DNA of 64,000 bases from Lewinellaceae bacterium (GCA_020636275.1 JACJYD010000002.1:860177-924176), one strand, 5' to 3'; counted from the stretch's first letter, positions 53,749 to 63,830 are shown. Translations and numbers: made by a program. Notes: generated from the letters alone by a model not told the origin.

Positions 53749-56700
53749 ATGAAAAGAACAAGATATATTTCAATCCTCCTGCTGGCAGCCTCATTACTTC
53801 TTGTTCCTTTCCTTGTGTCTGCCAGCATCGAACTGGGCATCACCAGCGTCAATAATGGGGAATTGCTAATCAGTTGTACCGCCGACCAGGACTACAATAC
53901 CCTTCCTGAAAATACCTGGAACAGCCAGGTTTTCACCTTGCGTTGGGGTACAGACTTGAGCAGTGCCATTATTGCCGGTTTTCAAAATGAAGCGAATTTT
54001 GATTTTATATTGGATGGTGCCGTGAAAGATGGGGGAGATGGATTTTACTATCAGAAATTCACCTCTGCCGCGACCAATGTGGTCCAAAACTTTGGCAGTG
54101 GAGAGACCCTCCTGGTTCTGACCATCACGCTCAATTCAACCACTGCCTGTATGGGCGATTTCGAACTTATTACGGGCGATCCGTTTACAGATGACATTTA
54201 TGGGAACGCATCTGTCAATAATGCCTCCTTGCGCGAACAATTCAATGGGTTTAACCCCTCTATTGCGGATCCTTTCCCAGGTGATGCCGATGGGGATGGC
54301 TCTTGTACCGGGGTAGATTGCGACGATAATGATCCTAATAACTTCCCGGGCAATGAGGAAATATGTGATGGGCAGGACAACGACTGTGATGGCGAAATTG
54401 ATGAGGGCTGCGACCAGGACGGCGACGGTGTGACCATCAGCCAGGGTGACTGTGATGACGGCGACCCCAATAATTACCCCGGTAATGTGGAAGTTTGCGA
54501 TGGGCAGGATAACGACTGTGACGGCCTGGTGGACGCTGCCGACCCCGATTTTGTAGACGATATTCCTCCTACGGCCATTTGCCAGAATGTTTCGATCAAT
54601 TTAGATGAAAATGGCTCGGCAAGTTTGTCGCCAAGCCAGGTAGATAATGGCTCCTACGACAACTGCGGCACCGTAAACCTCCTCAGCGTAGAACCCTCCA
54701 TGTTCAGCTGTTTGGATGTTGGTGAAAACACTGTAACCCTGACCGTCACTGACCTCAAAGACAACCCTGGCACCTGTACGGCTATCGTTACAATCCTGGA
54801 CGAAATTGCTCCAGTTGCTATTTGCCAGGATGTAACCCTTCCGCTGGCCATGAACGGATTGGCCATTCTTTCTGCAGCTGCAGTGGACAATGGCTCCTAT
54901 GACAATTGCGTGATTGGCGATTATTCATTAAGCCAGGTTTATTTCAGTTGCGAAGAAGTAGGAGAAAATCCTGTTACGTTAACCATTACGGACGTCAATG
55001 ACAATGTCCACACCTGTACCGCCTACGTTACCGTGGTGGACGTTGTGGATCCTTTAGCTGTTTGTACTGATATCACCGTGAACCTCGATGCGGCCGGGCA
55101 AGCATCTATTGTCGAAGATGCCGTAGATGATGGCTCTATTGATGCCTGCGGGATTGCCAGTTATGATACCGACATCACGAGTTTTGATTGTTCCAACGTG
55201 GGCGCAAATCCGGTGGTACTGACCGTTTATGACGTCAATGGCAATTTCGGCTCCTGCAATGCCACGGTAACCGTGGTGGATGATGTGGACCCCGTTGCTA
55301 CCTGTCAAAATATCACTATTTACCTGGATGCCACTGGCCAAGTTTCTATTGCTGAAGATGCGGTGGATGATGGTTCTTTAGACGCTTGTGGTATTGATTA
55401 TTACGATACAGATATCACCAGCTTTGGATGCGCTGATGTGGGCACTAATCCGGTTGTGCTTACCGTCCATGATGTTAATGGCAACTTCAGTTCCTGTAAT
55501 GCAATGGTTACCGTAGTGGATGATGTAGACCCTGCAGTCGTGTGCCAGAATCTAACTGTTTACCTGGACGATTTGGGCCAGATGTCAATTTCCGAGGATG
55601 CAGTAGATAATGGCTCTTCCGACGCTTGTGGAATTGATTATTACGATACCAATATCACCAGTTTTGGTTGCTCCGATGTGGGGGCTAATCCGGTGGTACT
55701 GACCGTTTATGATGTCAATGGCAATTTCAGCTCATGCAATGCGACGGTTACCGTGGTTGATGACGTGGACCCCGTTGCTACCTGCCAGAATATCACGATT
55801 TACCTGGATGAATTTGGGCAGGTTTCCATTGCTGAAGATGACGTAGATGATGGCTCTTCCGACGCCTGCGGCATTGACTATTACCATACAGATATTACTT
55901 CGTTTAGTTGTTCCAATGTAGGAGCTAATCCGGTAGTGCTGACGGTTCATGATGTCAATGGCAATTTCAGTTCCTGCAACGCGACAGTGACCGTGATTGA
56001 CGACGTGGATCCGGTTGCTGCCTGCCAGAGTATTACGGTTTATCTGGATGAATATGGGCAAGTATCCATAACTGAAGATGCGGTAGATGACGGTTCTTCC
56101 GACGCCTGTGGCATTGACTATTTCGATACGGACATCACAGCATTTGATTGTTCCAACCTGGGGGCTAACCCGGTTGTATTGACCGTTTTCGATGTGAACG
56201 GCAATTCCAGTACCTGCCCGGCAACGGTTACCGTTGTGGATGATATTTTCCCGACCATTACCTGCCCGGAGGATATAACCGTTTCCAATGCCCCCAATAT
56301 GTGTGAGGCTACAGTTTTAGGTCTCGTACCCACGGCCACTTGGGATAATTGTAGTGTTTCCCTTGCCTATTCTTTGGTTGTTGATGCCCAGGAATCCGGT
56401 CTTTGGCCTCCCATAACCGGCCCAGGACAGCCGGGCTCCGTCAACATTCCTGTTGGTTCGGCAGAAATGACGTATACTATCACTGACCCGAGTGGAAATT
56501 CAGACCAATGTACCTTCACCCTTGTGGTAAATGACACCCAGAATCCCGCAATCACTTGTCCTCCCGATATCGCAGTAAACAATGATAACGGCCTTTGTGA
56601 AGCGGTGGTGTCTTTCTCCGTTCCCTATTCTGACAATTGCGCAGGGGTTGTTCGGTCTCAGGATGCAGGTCTGGCCAGCGGGGCTTCCTTCCCGATAGGG

Positions 56701-58491
56701 CCCACCCTCAACACCTTTACAGCCACGGATGTCAGCGGCAATAACACCTCCTGCTCCTTTACGGTGACTGTGGTCGACAATGAGCTACCCACAGCTGTAT
56801 GTTCAGATTATTCCGTCTATCTCGACCAAACGGGTAATGCTTCAATTACACCAGACGATGTAGGAGGCGCCAGCGCGGCGGATAACTGTGAAGTCCAATC
56901 CGTTAACGTGGCGCCAAGTACGTTTTACACTTCCAATACCGGCCCCAATACTGTAACCTTAACAGTAACCGATATTCACTTCAACGTATTCACTTGTGAG
57001 GCTGTCGTAACGATCGACCAACGGCCAACGGTCCTTACCTATGATATTACCTGTGAGACGGAAGCACAATATTCCGACGAAGCAATGCTTTGCGCTATCT
57101 TGGTTGATGAGCTTTCCGGCACCCCACTTTCCGGGAAAACGGTGCATTTTACCATAGAATCGGAAAACACTTCGGCAGTGACCGATGCAAATGGGGTCGC
57201 CACGGCTTATCTCGTTCTTCCGCTGGATCCAGCCGGCACCTATTCGGTAGATGTCGCATTTGATGGGGACGATATTTATCTCTCCTCTTCGGATTCATAT
57301 GGCTTTGACGTTACCCCGGAGGAAGTCGAGGTAACCTATACAGGCACTCTATTTACGTCGACTTCCGCCAATAGTAACGAGGCCATTGTAACCCTGGCAG
57401 TTACTGTCCAGGACATTTCAGACGGCTTCCCGGGCGATATCAGCAATGCCATGGTACAGTTTTGGGATGTGGAGGGCGAGAGTGCCATTGGCGATCCCTT
57501 ACCTGTGATCCTGGTTGATCCGAATGATCCGTCTACCGGAACCGTTCAGTACAATTGGACGGTGACGCTTACTGGAAATACCGATTGGGGATCTTTCGAA
57601 GTGGGTATTGAGGTCCTTCAGTACTACGCCCGCGAATATAAAGCCGATGATGCGTTGATTACCGTTTCCAAGCCTCTTAATGACTTCTTTACCGGAGGAG
57701 GATATCTTTTCATGGAAGAGTCTGAAGGCACCTATGCAGGGGATAACGGTACCAAATGCAATTTCAGTGTAAATGCTAAATGGACACCCAACGGAAACAA
57801 TCCCAAGGGTAAGTTCCACTTCCTGGTAAAGCGCTTGGAGTCCGACAACATAGTACATACCTATCGATTCAAAAGCAACCAGATCAACTCAATTGGGATA
57901 AACCAGCAAACCGACGAAGGTGAAGTAGGAGGTAAATGCAACATCCAGGACGTAACCGATCCGCAAAATCCCGTTTCCCTGGGCGGTAATAAAACCTTCC
58001 TCGTCAAGGTTCAGGACAACGGAGAGCCGGGCACCAATGACAAAATTGCCATGACTGTATATGAAAATGGCGGAGGTTTGCTTTTCTCCAGTTATTGGGA
58101 TGGTACACAAACTATTTATGACTTTCTCGATGGTGGCGATTTGCAGGTTCATTATGGCAATCAATCCATGTCTGTTCCAAACTCTTCTAATGAACAAGAA
58201 ATTCCTTTCGAACCGCTGGAGAGGGTAAGTGCAGGAGAAAGCATACGGATATTCCCCAATCCTGTAAATAATTTCCTTGATATTGTCTTTATAAGCACCG
58301 AGGAGAAAGAACTCTTAGCCGAGGTCCTGAGCCTGGAGGGAATTATAGTTGAAAGCAAATCTTTGAATTTCCACAAAGGCCAAAATATATTTGAATGGCC
58401 TCTCGATCATTTGGTGCCGGGATCGTATTGGCTCCGGGTTTCAGGAGAGAATACGATGGTGGTGAGGCGGTTTGTAAGGGTAGGGGAGTAG
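53749..58491 (+). CDS. MopE/HYR-repeat surface protein with type IX sorting domain
   Basis: A 1580-residue protein with signal peptide (cleavage near SASIEL, residue 27). Residues 27-170 form a cohesin-like beta domain. Residues 177-267 have two MopE-like metal-binding motifs (ICDGQDNDCDGEIDEGC, VCDGQDNDCDGLVD). About 270-1100 contain some ten HYR-type modules, six with an 80-residue period. An Ig-like domain and an FTGGGYLF...KGKFHFLVKR domain follow. The last 80 residues are a type A T9SS sorting domain (IRIFPNPVNNFLDI...GSYWLRVSGENTMVVRRFV). It should be cell-surface or released. Stop is 26 bp from the stop of the converging LRR gene. Confidence 0.9.
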   Translation: MKRTRYISILLLAASLLLVPFLVSASIELGITSVNNGELLISCTADQDYNTLPENTWNSQVFTLRWGTDLSSAIIAGFQNEANFDFILDGAVKDGGDGFYYQKFTSAATNVVQNFGSGETLLVLTITLNSTTACMGDFELITGDPFTDDIYGNASVNNASLREQFNGFNPSIADPFPGDADGDGSCTGVDCDDNDPNNFPGNEEICDGQDNDCDGEIDEGCDQDGDGVTISQGDCDDGDPNNYPGNVEVCDGQDNDCDGLVDAADPDFVDDIPPTAICQNVSINLDENGSASLSPSQVDNGSYDNCGTVNLLSVEPSMFSCLDVGENTVTLTVTDLKDNPGTCTAIVTILDEIAPVAICQDVTLPLAMNGLAILSAAAVDNGSYDNCVIGDYSLSQVYFSCEEVGENPVTLTITDVNDNVHTCTAYVTVVDVVDPLAVCTDITVNLDAAGQASIVEDAVDDGSIDACGIASYDTDITSFDCSNVGANPVVLTVYDVNGNFGSCNATVTVVDDVDPVATCQNITIYLDATGQVSIAEDAVDDGSLDACGIDYYDTDITSFGCADVGTNPVVLTVHDVNGNFSSCNAMVTVVDDVDPAVVCQNLTVYLDDLGQMSISEDAVDNGSSDACGIDYYDTNITSFGCSDVGANPVVLTVYDVNGNFSSCNATVTVVDDVDPVATCQNITIYLDEFGQVSIAEDDVDDGSSDACGIDYYHTDITSFSCSNVGANPVVLTVHDVNGNFSSCNATVTVIDDVDPVAACQSITVYLDEYGQVSITEDAVDDGSSDACGIDYFDTDITAFDCSNLGANPVVLTVFDVNGNSSTCPATVTVVDDIFPTITCPEDITVSNAPNMCEATVLGLVPTATWDNCSVSLAYSLVVDAQESGLWPPITGPGQPGSVNIPVGSAEMTYTITDPSGNSDQCTFTLVVNDTQNPAITCPPDIAVNNDNGLCEAVVSFSVPYSDNCAGVVRSQDAGLASGASFPIGPTLNTFTATDVSGNNTSCSFTVTVVDNELPTAVCSDYSVYLDQTGNASITPDDVGGASAADNCEVQSVNVAPSTFYTSNTGPNTVTLTVTDIHFNVFTCEAVVTIDQRPTVLTYDITCETEAQYSDEAMLCAILVDELSGTPLSGKTVHFTIESENTSAVTDANGVATAYLVLPLDPAGTYSVDVAFDGDDIYLSSSDSYGFDVTPEEVEVTYTGTLFTSTSANSNEAIVTLAVTVQDISDGFPGDISNAMVQFWDVEGESAIGDPLPVILVDPNDPSTGTVQYNWTVTLTGNTDWGSFEVGIEVLQYYAREYKADDALITVSKPLNDFFTGGGYLFMEESEGTYAGDNGTKCNFSVNAKWTPNGNNPKGKFHFLVKRLESDNIVHTYRFKSNQINSIGINQQTDEGEVGGKCNIQDVTDPQNPVSLGGNKTFLVKVQDNGEPGTNDKIAMTVYENGGGLLFSSYWDGTQTIYDFLDGGDLQVHYGNQSMSVPNSSNEQEIPFEPLERVSAGESIRIFPNPVNNFLDIVFISTEEKELLAEVLSLEGIIVESKSLNFHKGQNIFEWPLDHLVPGSYWLRVSGENTMVVRRFVRVGE
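55039..56260 (+). repeat. Tandem 240-bp repeats encoding HYR modules
   Basis: The landmark GATGAYGTGGAYCC (or variants) recurs at 55039, 55279, 55519, 55759, 55999 and, more divergent, 56239: five intervals of exactly 240 bp (80 codons). Translated units share DACGIDYYDTDITSF and NPVVLTVYDVNGNF. Confidence 0.9.
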
Positions 58492-58517
58492 GGGGAAGTT
58501 ATTTGTAAAGGTAATGG

Positions 58518-60512
58518 CTAATTCTTTTGCACAACCAATTTGACAACCATTCCTTCTTCGCCTTCCGGTTGTATTTGTACAAAATACATTCCTGAAGGCA
58601 AGTTCTTTAAATTGAGCTGGAAAGGCGATCTCCAGTCATTTTGGAGGGTCGTTGAGTATACTATCTTTCCTCGCAAATCACTTATGCGAATCAGGCAAAA
58701 AATTCCTTCATAATCTGTTAGATCCAGCCAAACTTTGCTTGTAGCTGGATTGGGATGTATAGTGAATTTGGAGGCTTTTGGAAATTTGAAAACGCCTTGT
58801 TTTTCCCAATTTGCAACTTTATTTCCATCCTCCTCTTTTATAGCAAATCCGGAATTACAGGAGACATTATCACAAGGGCCCAAATAATCTCCGTGGGCAA
58901 TATGAGCAGGAAGTGAATTTTGGTTTACACAAATGGAGCTCCCGTTGTGGCAAACCCATACTTTGTTGGATTGGCATTTCCAGGCCGGTATAATTTGGGA
59001 ATAGGGGGGAGGAAATTGGCAGTCAGGTAGGCCGTCTTTGTTGTTATCAATGGAATCATCGCCTCCGGGGCATACGTCACAAATGTCAGCCACTCCGTCG
59101 CAATCGTTGTCTGGTCCAGGGCACTCATTGCATGCATATTCTACTTCAGATCTACTTGAACAGCCAATTCCGTTGTTTGAGATGTCGGCATAGCTTCCAG
59201 GAATTGCCAAGTGATCACAAACAGGTTGGATTTCACAAAATGACAATAGCGGATTATTTTCAATGGTTAAAAACTGTTCAATAGTATTCAGAGGATTTAA
59301 TCCAACAAGACTGGTTAATGAGTTGTTGGATGAAATGGTTAGGTTAAAAATGTGTGCAAGATTGTCAAGTCCTTCTAACGTGGAAAGGGAGTTGTTATTA
59401 TTGATCTCAAAAGCCCAAAAGACAGATGTCAAGGATTCTAATCCTATGAAATTCTCCAATTGGGGATTTCCGTACACGGCAATTCCCCCGATTGAGGAAA
59501 GGTTATTTAGCCCTGTGAAGTTAATTAAATTTGAATTCAAATCAATGTACACGTTTCCTCCAATATAAGAAAGCGCCTCCAATCCCGTAAAATTCGGCAC
59601 CAAACTGCCTTCTAGGAAAAAACTTCCTCCAATTTGTGTGAGACTGTTCAGTCCCTCCAGACTAGCCAGCGATCCATTGTTTTGGAGATGGAATTCAAAA
59701 TTAATTGTCGAAAGGTTATTAAGCCCCTCCAAACTTGTCAAATTTGGACAACCTTCAATTTGAAATGTATAACCAATATAAGAAAGCGCTTCAAGCCCCA
59801 GTAAACTTGTGAAATTACCAGAAAGATAAAAACTTTCGCCCACTGAAACCAGTGCATCCAAGCCCAATAAATTGGGTAAATTGTAGCTATGGATGGATAA
59901 AATGCTTCCAATTTGTGTTATTTGGGCTAACCCATTTAGATTTTCTATGTCTTCACCATCAATGGACAGAACACCAGAAATACTGGTACACCCGGGATAT
60001 GTTTGGGGAAAATCATCAATTTCACTTTGTGAATTGATATATAGGTTCCCCGGGCAAGTAACCGGTATCCCGCAAGCTGTTTGAATTTGAGCTGGACTTG
60101 AACATCCTTCTCCATTATTAAAAATAAAAATAGCATTTAGATTGCCGGAGGCGGACAGAATATTACATATTCCTTGAACATCACAATCCGATAAGTTTGG
60201 ATTATTCGATATGTTAAGCCATCCGCCAACAAAAGTAAGTGAATTTAATCCATAGATATCCGTAAGGGAGTTATTGTCAGTTATGTAAAGGGCTCCTCCA
60301 ATTGAATTGATTTGAGCTAAGCCGTCGAGGTTGAAAATATTGGGGCCGCCAATAAATACATTTCCATCTATTGAATTGCAATCAGTGTATATCAAGGGAA
60401 AATTATCGATTTGCTCTTGCGTATTGAAATAGATATCTTCCGATAGGCAAGGTTGTGCGTACGTTGAAATTCCAAGAGAAAAGATTCCCCAAAAAAAGAA
60501 AAAACGTTTCAT
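58518..60512 (-). CDS. LRR/receptor-L-like secreted protein with type IX sorting domain
   Basis: A 664-residue protein with signal peptide (cleavage near STYAQP, residue 19). Residues 20-455 are two receptor-L/LRR-like blocks with repeats such as LEGLNNLSTINFEFHLQNNG and LTSLVGLNPLNTIEQFL, each block ending in Cys-containing segments. Near 460-500 is an Asp-rich calcium motif (DNDCDGVADICDVCPGGDDS). The last 75 residues are a type A sorting domain (FTIHPNPATSKVWLDL...LPSGMYFVQIQPEGEEGMV). It is probably displayed on the surface. It is 105 nt downstream of the FlgO-like gene. Confidence 0.88.
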   Translation of the reverse strand: MKRFFFFWGIFSLGISTYAQPCLSEDIYFNTQEQIDNFPLIYTDCNSIDGNVFIGGPNIFNLDGLAQINSIGGALYITDNNSLTDIYGLNSLTFVGGWLNISNNPNLSDCDVQGICNILSASGNLNAIFIFNNGEGCSSPAQIQTACGIPVTCPGNLYINSQSEIDDFPQTYPGCTSISGVLSIDGEDIENLNGLAQITQIGSILSIHSYNLPNLLGLDALVSVGESFYLSGNFTSLLGLEALSYIGYTFQIEGCPNLTSLEGLNNLSTINFEFHLQNNGSLASLEGLNSLTQIGGSFFLEGSLVPNFTGLEALSYIGGNVYIDLNSNLINFTGLNNLSSIGGIAVYGNPQLENFIGLESLTSVFWAFEINNNNSLSTLEGLDNLAHIFNLTISSNNSLTSLVGLNPLNTIEQFLTIENNPLLSFCEIQPVCDHLAIPGSYADISNNGIGCSSRSEVEYACNECPGPDNDCDGVADICDVCPGGDDSIDNNKDGLPDCQFPPPYSQIIPAWKCQSNKVWVCHNGSSICVNQNSLPAHIAHGDYLGPCDNVSCNSGFAIKEEDGNKVANWEKQGVFKFPKASKFTIHPNPATSKVWLDLTDYEGIFCLIRISDLRGKIVYSTTLQNDWRSPFQLNLKNLPSGMYFVQIQPEGEEGMVVKLVVQKN

Positions 60513-60617
60513 TGTTTTAGGTATTTGTATGAGATTGAAAAATTAGATCAACTTACATCAGACCATTACAGTTATACAGTGGAATTCTTGGTTGGAGGAT
60601 CTCAGGTATTTACAATT

Positions 60618-61484
60618 TTATTTTATCGCAAATGTTTTTGACTTGCATTTTTCGACCAGGATTTGCCCTGTTCGGAAGCTGTATTGAGTTCCTCCATTTG
60701 GAAGTTTCTTTGCCACATGGTAGTAATAAGCTCTTGCTGCGAGATTGTATATGCATTGTGTTTGTCCTGGAGAAAGAGTCATGAAATAATCCCTCCCAGT
60801 TGATCCCCTGCTAATTTCAACATTTATGTCAAATGAAGTATTATTTGTGAAACAAAAATCTCCAATATTTTTCGTTTCGCATTCTTTATCGACGGTTTCT
60901 GGATTATTATACTGTTCATTTGAATTTAATGGCCGGTTAAAGCCAAGGTTGCCGGCTTTAACACCTCCTCCAGAAGTTGGTATATTAATCCCAAGCAGCG
61001 CCCCAGCGTCGCCATCTATGGGTAAGTCCTTAATAGACGATGCAATAACGAATCCATTACTGGCATCCAAAGCCTTTAAATGGAGTTTTATGGTATTGCT
61101 TAAGACTGTGTAATTCCCGGTAATAATTGCGTCAACAGCTAATAGTTTTCCCAATTCTTTCGCTTGGTCGACATCAATAAACCCATCGGCGATGAGCTTG
61201 TTCGCTTCGGCAATCCCACTTAAATTCTCCCTGTCAAAAACCATAAAATTTCCCGGGTTGTTGACTATGTTGGAAGAAACCATGTCGCCAAGGTATTTCC
61301 CTGCAACCGTATGGGTTTTATTGAGGTCGGTGACGTATAGTACGACAACTTTCTTTTTATCCTTTTGATCCAACTTTGTCGCAAGGTCGGAACTGATTGC
61401 TTCAAGCGCTTTGTCAAATGCACTTTGTGATAATAAACAACATGAAGTCAAAGAAATTATTAAGAAGAATAATGATTTTTTCAT
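60618..61484 (-). CDS. FlgO/CsgG-like secreted protein, paralogue 1
   Basis: A 288-residue protein. Signal peptide ends near CLLSQS (residue 20). Residues 22-175 form a FlgO/CsgG/LpoB-like domain: VVVLYVTDLN, a conserved helix, MVFDRENLSGIAEANKL and LAVDAIITGNYTVL. Residues about 200-288 are a beta-rich C-terminal module (CETKNIGDFCFTNNTS... LSPGQTQCIYNL...EKCKSKTF) with Cys pairs. Relatives are outer-membrane-associated lipoproteins or periplasmic proteins that sense or gate secretion; here no lipobox is convincing. The neighbour at 61538 is a clear paralogue, so this is a tandem duplication. Confidence 0.8.
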   Translation of the reverse strand: MKKSLFFLIISLTSCCLLSQSAFDKALEAISSDLATKLDQKDKKKVVVLYVTDLNKTHTVAGKYLGDMVSSNIVNNPGNFMVFDRENLSGIAEANKLIADGFIDVDQAKELGKLLAVDAIITGNYTVLSNTIKLHLKALDASNGFVIASSIKDLPIDGDAGALLGINIPTSGGGVKAGNLGFNRPLNSNEQYNNPETVDKECETKNIGDFCFTNNTSFDINVEISRGSTGRDYFMTLSPGQTQCIYNLAARAYYYHVAKKLPNGGTQYSFRTGQILVEKCKSKTFAIK

Positions 61485-61537
61485 TTTTCGGCATTTTCCT
61501 ATTGTGCAGACCTATTTCTCAGGATTCAAGATTTTAG

Positions 61538-62413
61538 TCATCTAATCTCAAACGTTTTCGATTTACATTTTTCAACTAAAATTTCTCCTGAAAGAACTTT
61601 TTCATTTGGAGAAGTGGATATGGTAATTTTGTAGTCGTAATTCTTTGCTGAAAGGTTATAAAAACATTGAGTTTGACCAGGGGAGAGGTTCATGGTTTTG
61701 TCGCGAAATGTTGTTTGATTCCATTGCCGGTTCCATGTACCTAAACCAACTCTAACGTTGTAGGACGTATTGTTGGTGAAACAAAAATCCCCCAAATTTT
61801 TTGTCTCGCACTCATGACTCACCGTTCCAGGATTATTGTACTGCTCATTCGAATTTAAAGGTCGATTAAATCCTCTATTTTCTGCATTAACGTTACCTCC
61901 AGTCGAAGGTACATTGATCCCCAACAAGGCTCCGGCATCTCCGTCAATTGGCATATCATTGACCGAGGCCGCGATGACAAACCCATTACTGGAGTCCAAT
62001 GCCTTTAACGTGAGTTTAATAGTATTGCTGAGGACAGTGTAATTACCGATAATTATGGCGTCAACCGATAATATGCGCCCCAGTTCCTTTGCCTTGTCAA
62101 CGTCTATATAGCCCTCGGCGATCAGTTTGTTGGCTTCGGCAATCCCACTTAGGTTCTCCCTGTCGAAGACCATAAAGTTCCCAGGGTGGTTGACGATATT
62201 GACAGAGATCTGGTCGGCAAGGTACTTTCCCGCTACCGTTTGGGTTTTTTGAATGTCGGTGATGTATAGTACGACCACCTTCTTCTTTTCTTTTTGGTCA
62301 AGTTTGGTAGCAAGGTCTAAACTGATCACTTCTAAAGCTTTGTCAAAGGCGCTTTGAGCTGCAATACTCAAGGAGAACACGTCTATCAGGATGAGGAAAA
62401 ACAACTTTTTCAT
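61538..62413 (-). CDS. FlgO/CsgG-like secreted protein, paralogue 2
   Basis: A 291-residue paralogue of the preceding gene, very similar over the N-terminal domain (VVVLYITDIQKTQTVAGKYL, MVFDRENLSGIAEANKLIAEG) and with a more variable C-terminal module (NVRVGLGTWNRQWNQTTF, then SPGQTQCFYNL and EKCKSKTF). Signal peptide ends near SIAAQS. Variation concentrated between the conserved FCFTNNTS and LSPGQTQC suggests a ligand-binding loop. It is 53 nt upstream of paralogue 1 and 12 nt downstream of the membrane protein gene, so the three form an operon. Confidence 0.8.
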   Translation of the reverse strand: MKKLFFLILIDVFSLSIAAQSAFDKALEVISLDLATKLDQKEKKKVVVLYITDIQKTQTVAGKYLADQISVNIVNHPGNFMVFDRENLSGIAEANKLIAEGYIDVDKAKELGRILSVDAIIIGNYTVLSNTIKLTLKALDSSNGFVIAASVNDMPIDGDAGALLGINVPSTGGNVNAENRGFNRPLNSNEQYNNPGTVSHECETKNLGDFCFTNNTSYNVRVGLGTWNRQWNQTTFRDKTMNLSPGQTQCFYNLSAKNYDYKITISTSPNEKVLSGEILVEKCKSKTFEIR

Positions 62414-62425
62414 AATGCATTTGGT

Positions 62426-63268
62426 TTATAGTGACGAATACTGGCTGTAGTAGGTATTCAGTACTTTCTGAAAGGCATTTTCTTTTGCTTGGTCTTCAGT
62501 TGCGCCATTCCCGTTAATGCTTGAAATAGAAAAGCTTTTGAAAATTGATTGGGAAGATGTTGAAAGGATGTCCATTTTAAGGGTTATCGTGCAAACAATG
62601 GTTCCATCAACCAAGGTCCCATCCCGAAATGAATAATCAATCGTACCCAGCGCAACATAGTCGGTGTAGGATTCTAGACCTAATTTTTCCAGGATGTCAG
62701 AATTGCCTTCCCTTAGCTCCTGGAATCCGGATTTTTTTATGAAGGAACTTCGAAAAAGACCAATGAAGCCTTTGTTTCCAGTTTGGGTGTAAATTCCTGC
62801 GATAGCATTTGCTTCTGAATTCAATACATTTCCGGATTTGCTGGTAATAGTAACGGCCACCTCTGTTGAAGCCGGAGAGTTCTTGAAGTTAGTGTTTAGG
62901 AACGAGGTATAGTCAAAGCTAACTGGCTCGCTTTTTTCTTCGAATGTTTTGGATATGGCATTTCCCGTCTGATTCTCAATAATTGGCTGTTGGGCTTCTG
63001 ACTTCCCTGCTTGAGGTTCAATTCGGGCATCTTTTACATCCTTGGAAATTGAGGGGTCTGAATGCGGCTCTTTATCCTGCATGTAGATTACCGTTTTTTC
63101 CGGCTCTGATTGAGGGGGATTCTTTAACTCTCCCCACGCGACAATACCACCAAGGATAGTGGCAAAACCAAGCACTATCTTTAATGGAATATTTAGAAGG
63201 GAAAGGGGACTTTTTTTAATCTCGTGTATTGTCCGGTCATAAATGGTGTCTTCGTCATCCTCAAACAT
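62426..63268 (-). CDS. Single-pass membrane protein of the FlgO-like operon
   Basis: A 280-residue protein with a short acidic cytoplasmic N-terminus (MFEDDEDTIYDRTIHEIKK), one membrane helix near residues 26-46, a low-complexity Pro/Glu/Ser linker to about 110, and a beta-rich periplasmic domain (residues 115-280; STEVAVTITSKSG, DYVALGTIDYSFRDG, TITLKMDILSTSS). The C-terminal part, with a helix ending in KVLNTYYSQYSSL, resembles LPP20/FlgO-like domains in its strand pattern, but I cannot assign a family. As first gene of the operon it may connect the inner membrane with the two secreted FlgO-like products. Confidence 0.7.
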   Translation of the reverse strand: MFEDDEDTIYDRTIHEIKKSPLSLLNIPLKIVLGFATILGGIVAWGELKNPPQSEPEKTVIYMQDKEPHSDPSISKDVKDARIEPQAGKSEAQQPIIENQTGNAISKTFEEKSEPVSFDYTSFLNTNFKNSPASTEVAVTITSKSGNVLNSEANAIAGIYTQTGNKGFIGLFRSSFIKKSGFQELREGNSDILEKLGLESYTDYVALGTIDYSFRDGTLVDGTIVCTITLKMDILSTSSQSIFKSFSISSINGNGATEDQAKENAFQKVLNTYYSQYSSL

Positions 63269-63792
63269 AACAATTCAATTTTCAAGATGTGAATAGCTGA
63301 CCCTAATCACTCTAAAAAGAATCAACATCCAGAAAAGAGAAATAGGGCTTTTTTCCTGAGGTGACATTTACTTTCCGGAAAGTATCAAATGGCTCATAAT
63401 TGGGCAATGATTTTCGTCATTGTTTATTTTTCCGATCGTCTACCCACCTATCCTTTATTTTCCCCATGCAGGTACGACTGTGATAAAGTTTGATTATTTG
63501 CCATTAGATGAGAAGGTAAGTTTACTTTAGAAAGAGTGATTTGATGGCAGTAAGCCATCAAATCACGTGGGGCTATTGCTGCGACAACGGCCGCAATTGT
63601 CCCATATTACTTCGTTTTGAATATATGCAATTAAGGAGGGGTGTGGAAATGAAATTTTTGTGGTAAGGATAAAGGGAATTGTCCATATTGACGGCATCCA
63701 ATATTAATTGTAGTGAGTACTTGGAAATCATTTGCCTATGCCTTCCTCCCTTTGCCCCTAAAATTTGTTACCATTTTGTTACCCCCACAAAC
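63269..63792. other. Intergenic region between the FlgO-like operon and tRNA-Leu
   Basis: About 520 bp with no gene I can support. It holds the start-proximal promoter region of the operon and the perfect hairpin at 63536-63566. Short frames near 63680-63980 are translations of the tRNA and its terminator. Confidence 0.5.
63536..63566. repeat. Perfect 13-bp hairpin in the intergenic region
   Basis: GTGATTTGATGGC at 63536-63548 pairs exactly with GCCATCAAATCAC at 63554-63566 over a 5-base loop. On the minus strand it is followed by TCTTTCT, weakly terminator-like. Confidence 0.5.
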
Positions 63793-63830
63793 AAAAAACG
63801 CCTCACAACCATCCGATTGCAAGGCGTTTT
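63793..63830 (-). terminator. Rho-independent terminator of tRNA-Leu
   Basis: On the minus strand AAAACGCCT (63830-63822) pairs with AGGCGTTTT (63803-63795) and continues into a T-rich run. It begins 8 bp after the tRNA 3' end. Confidence 0.7.
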
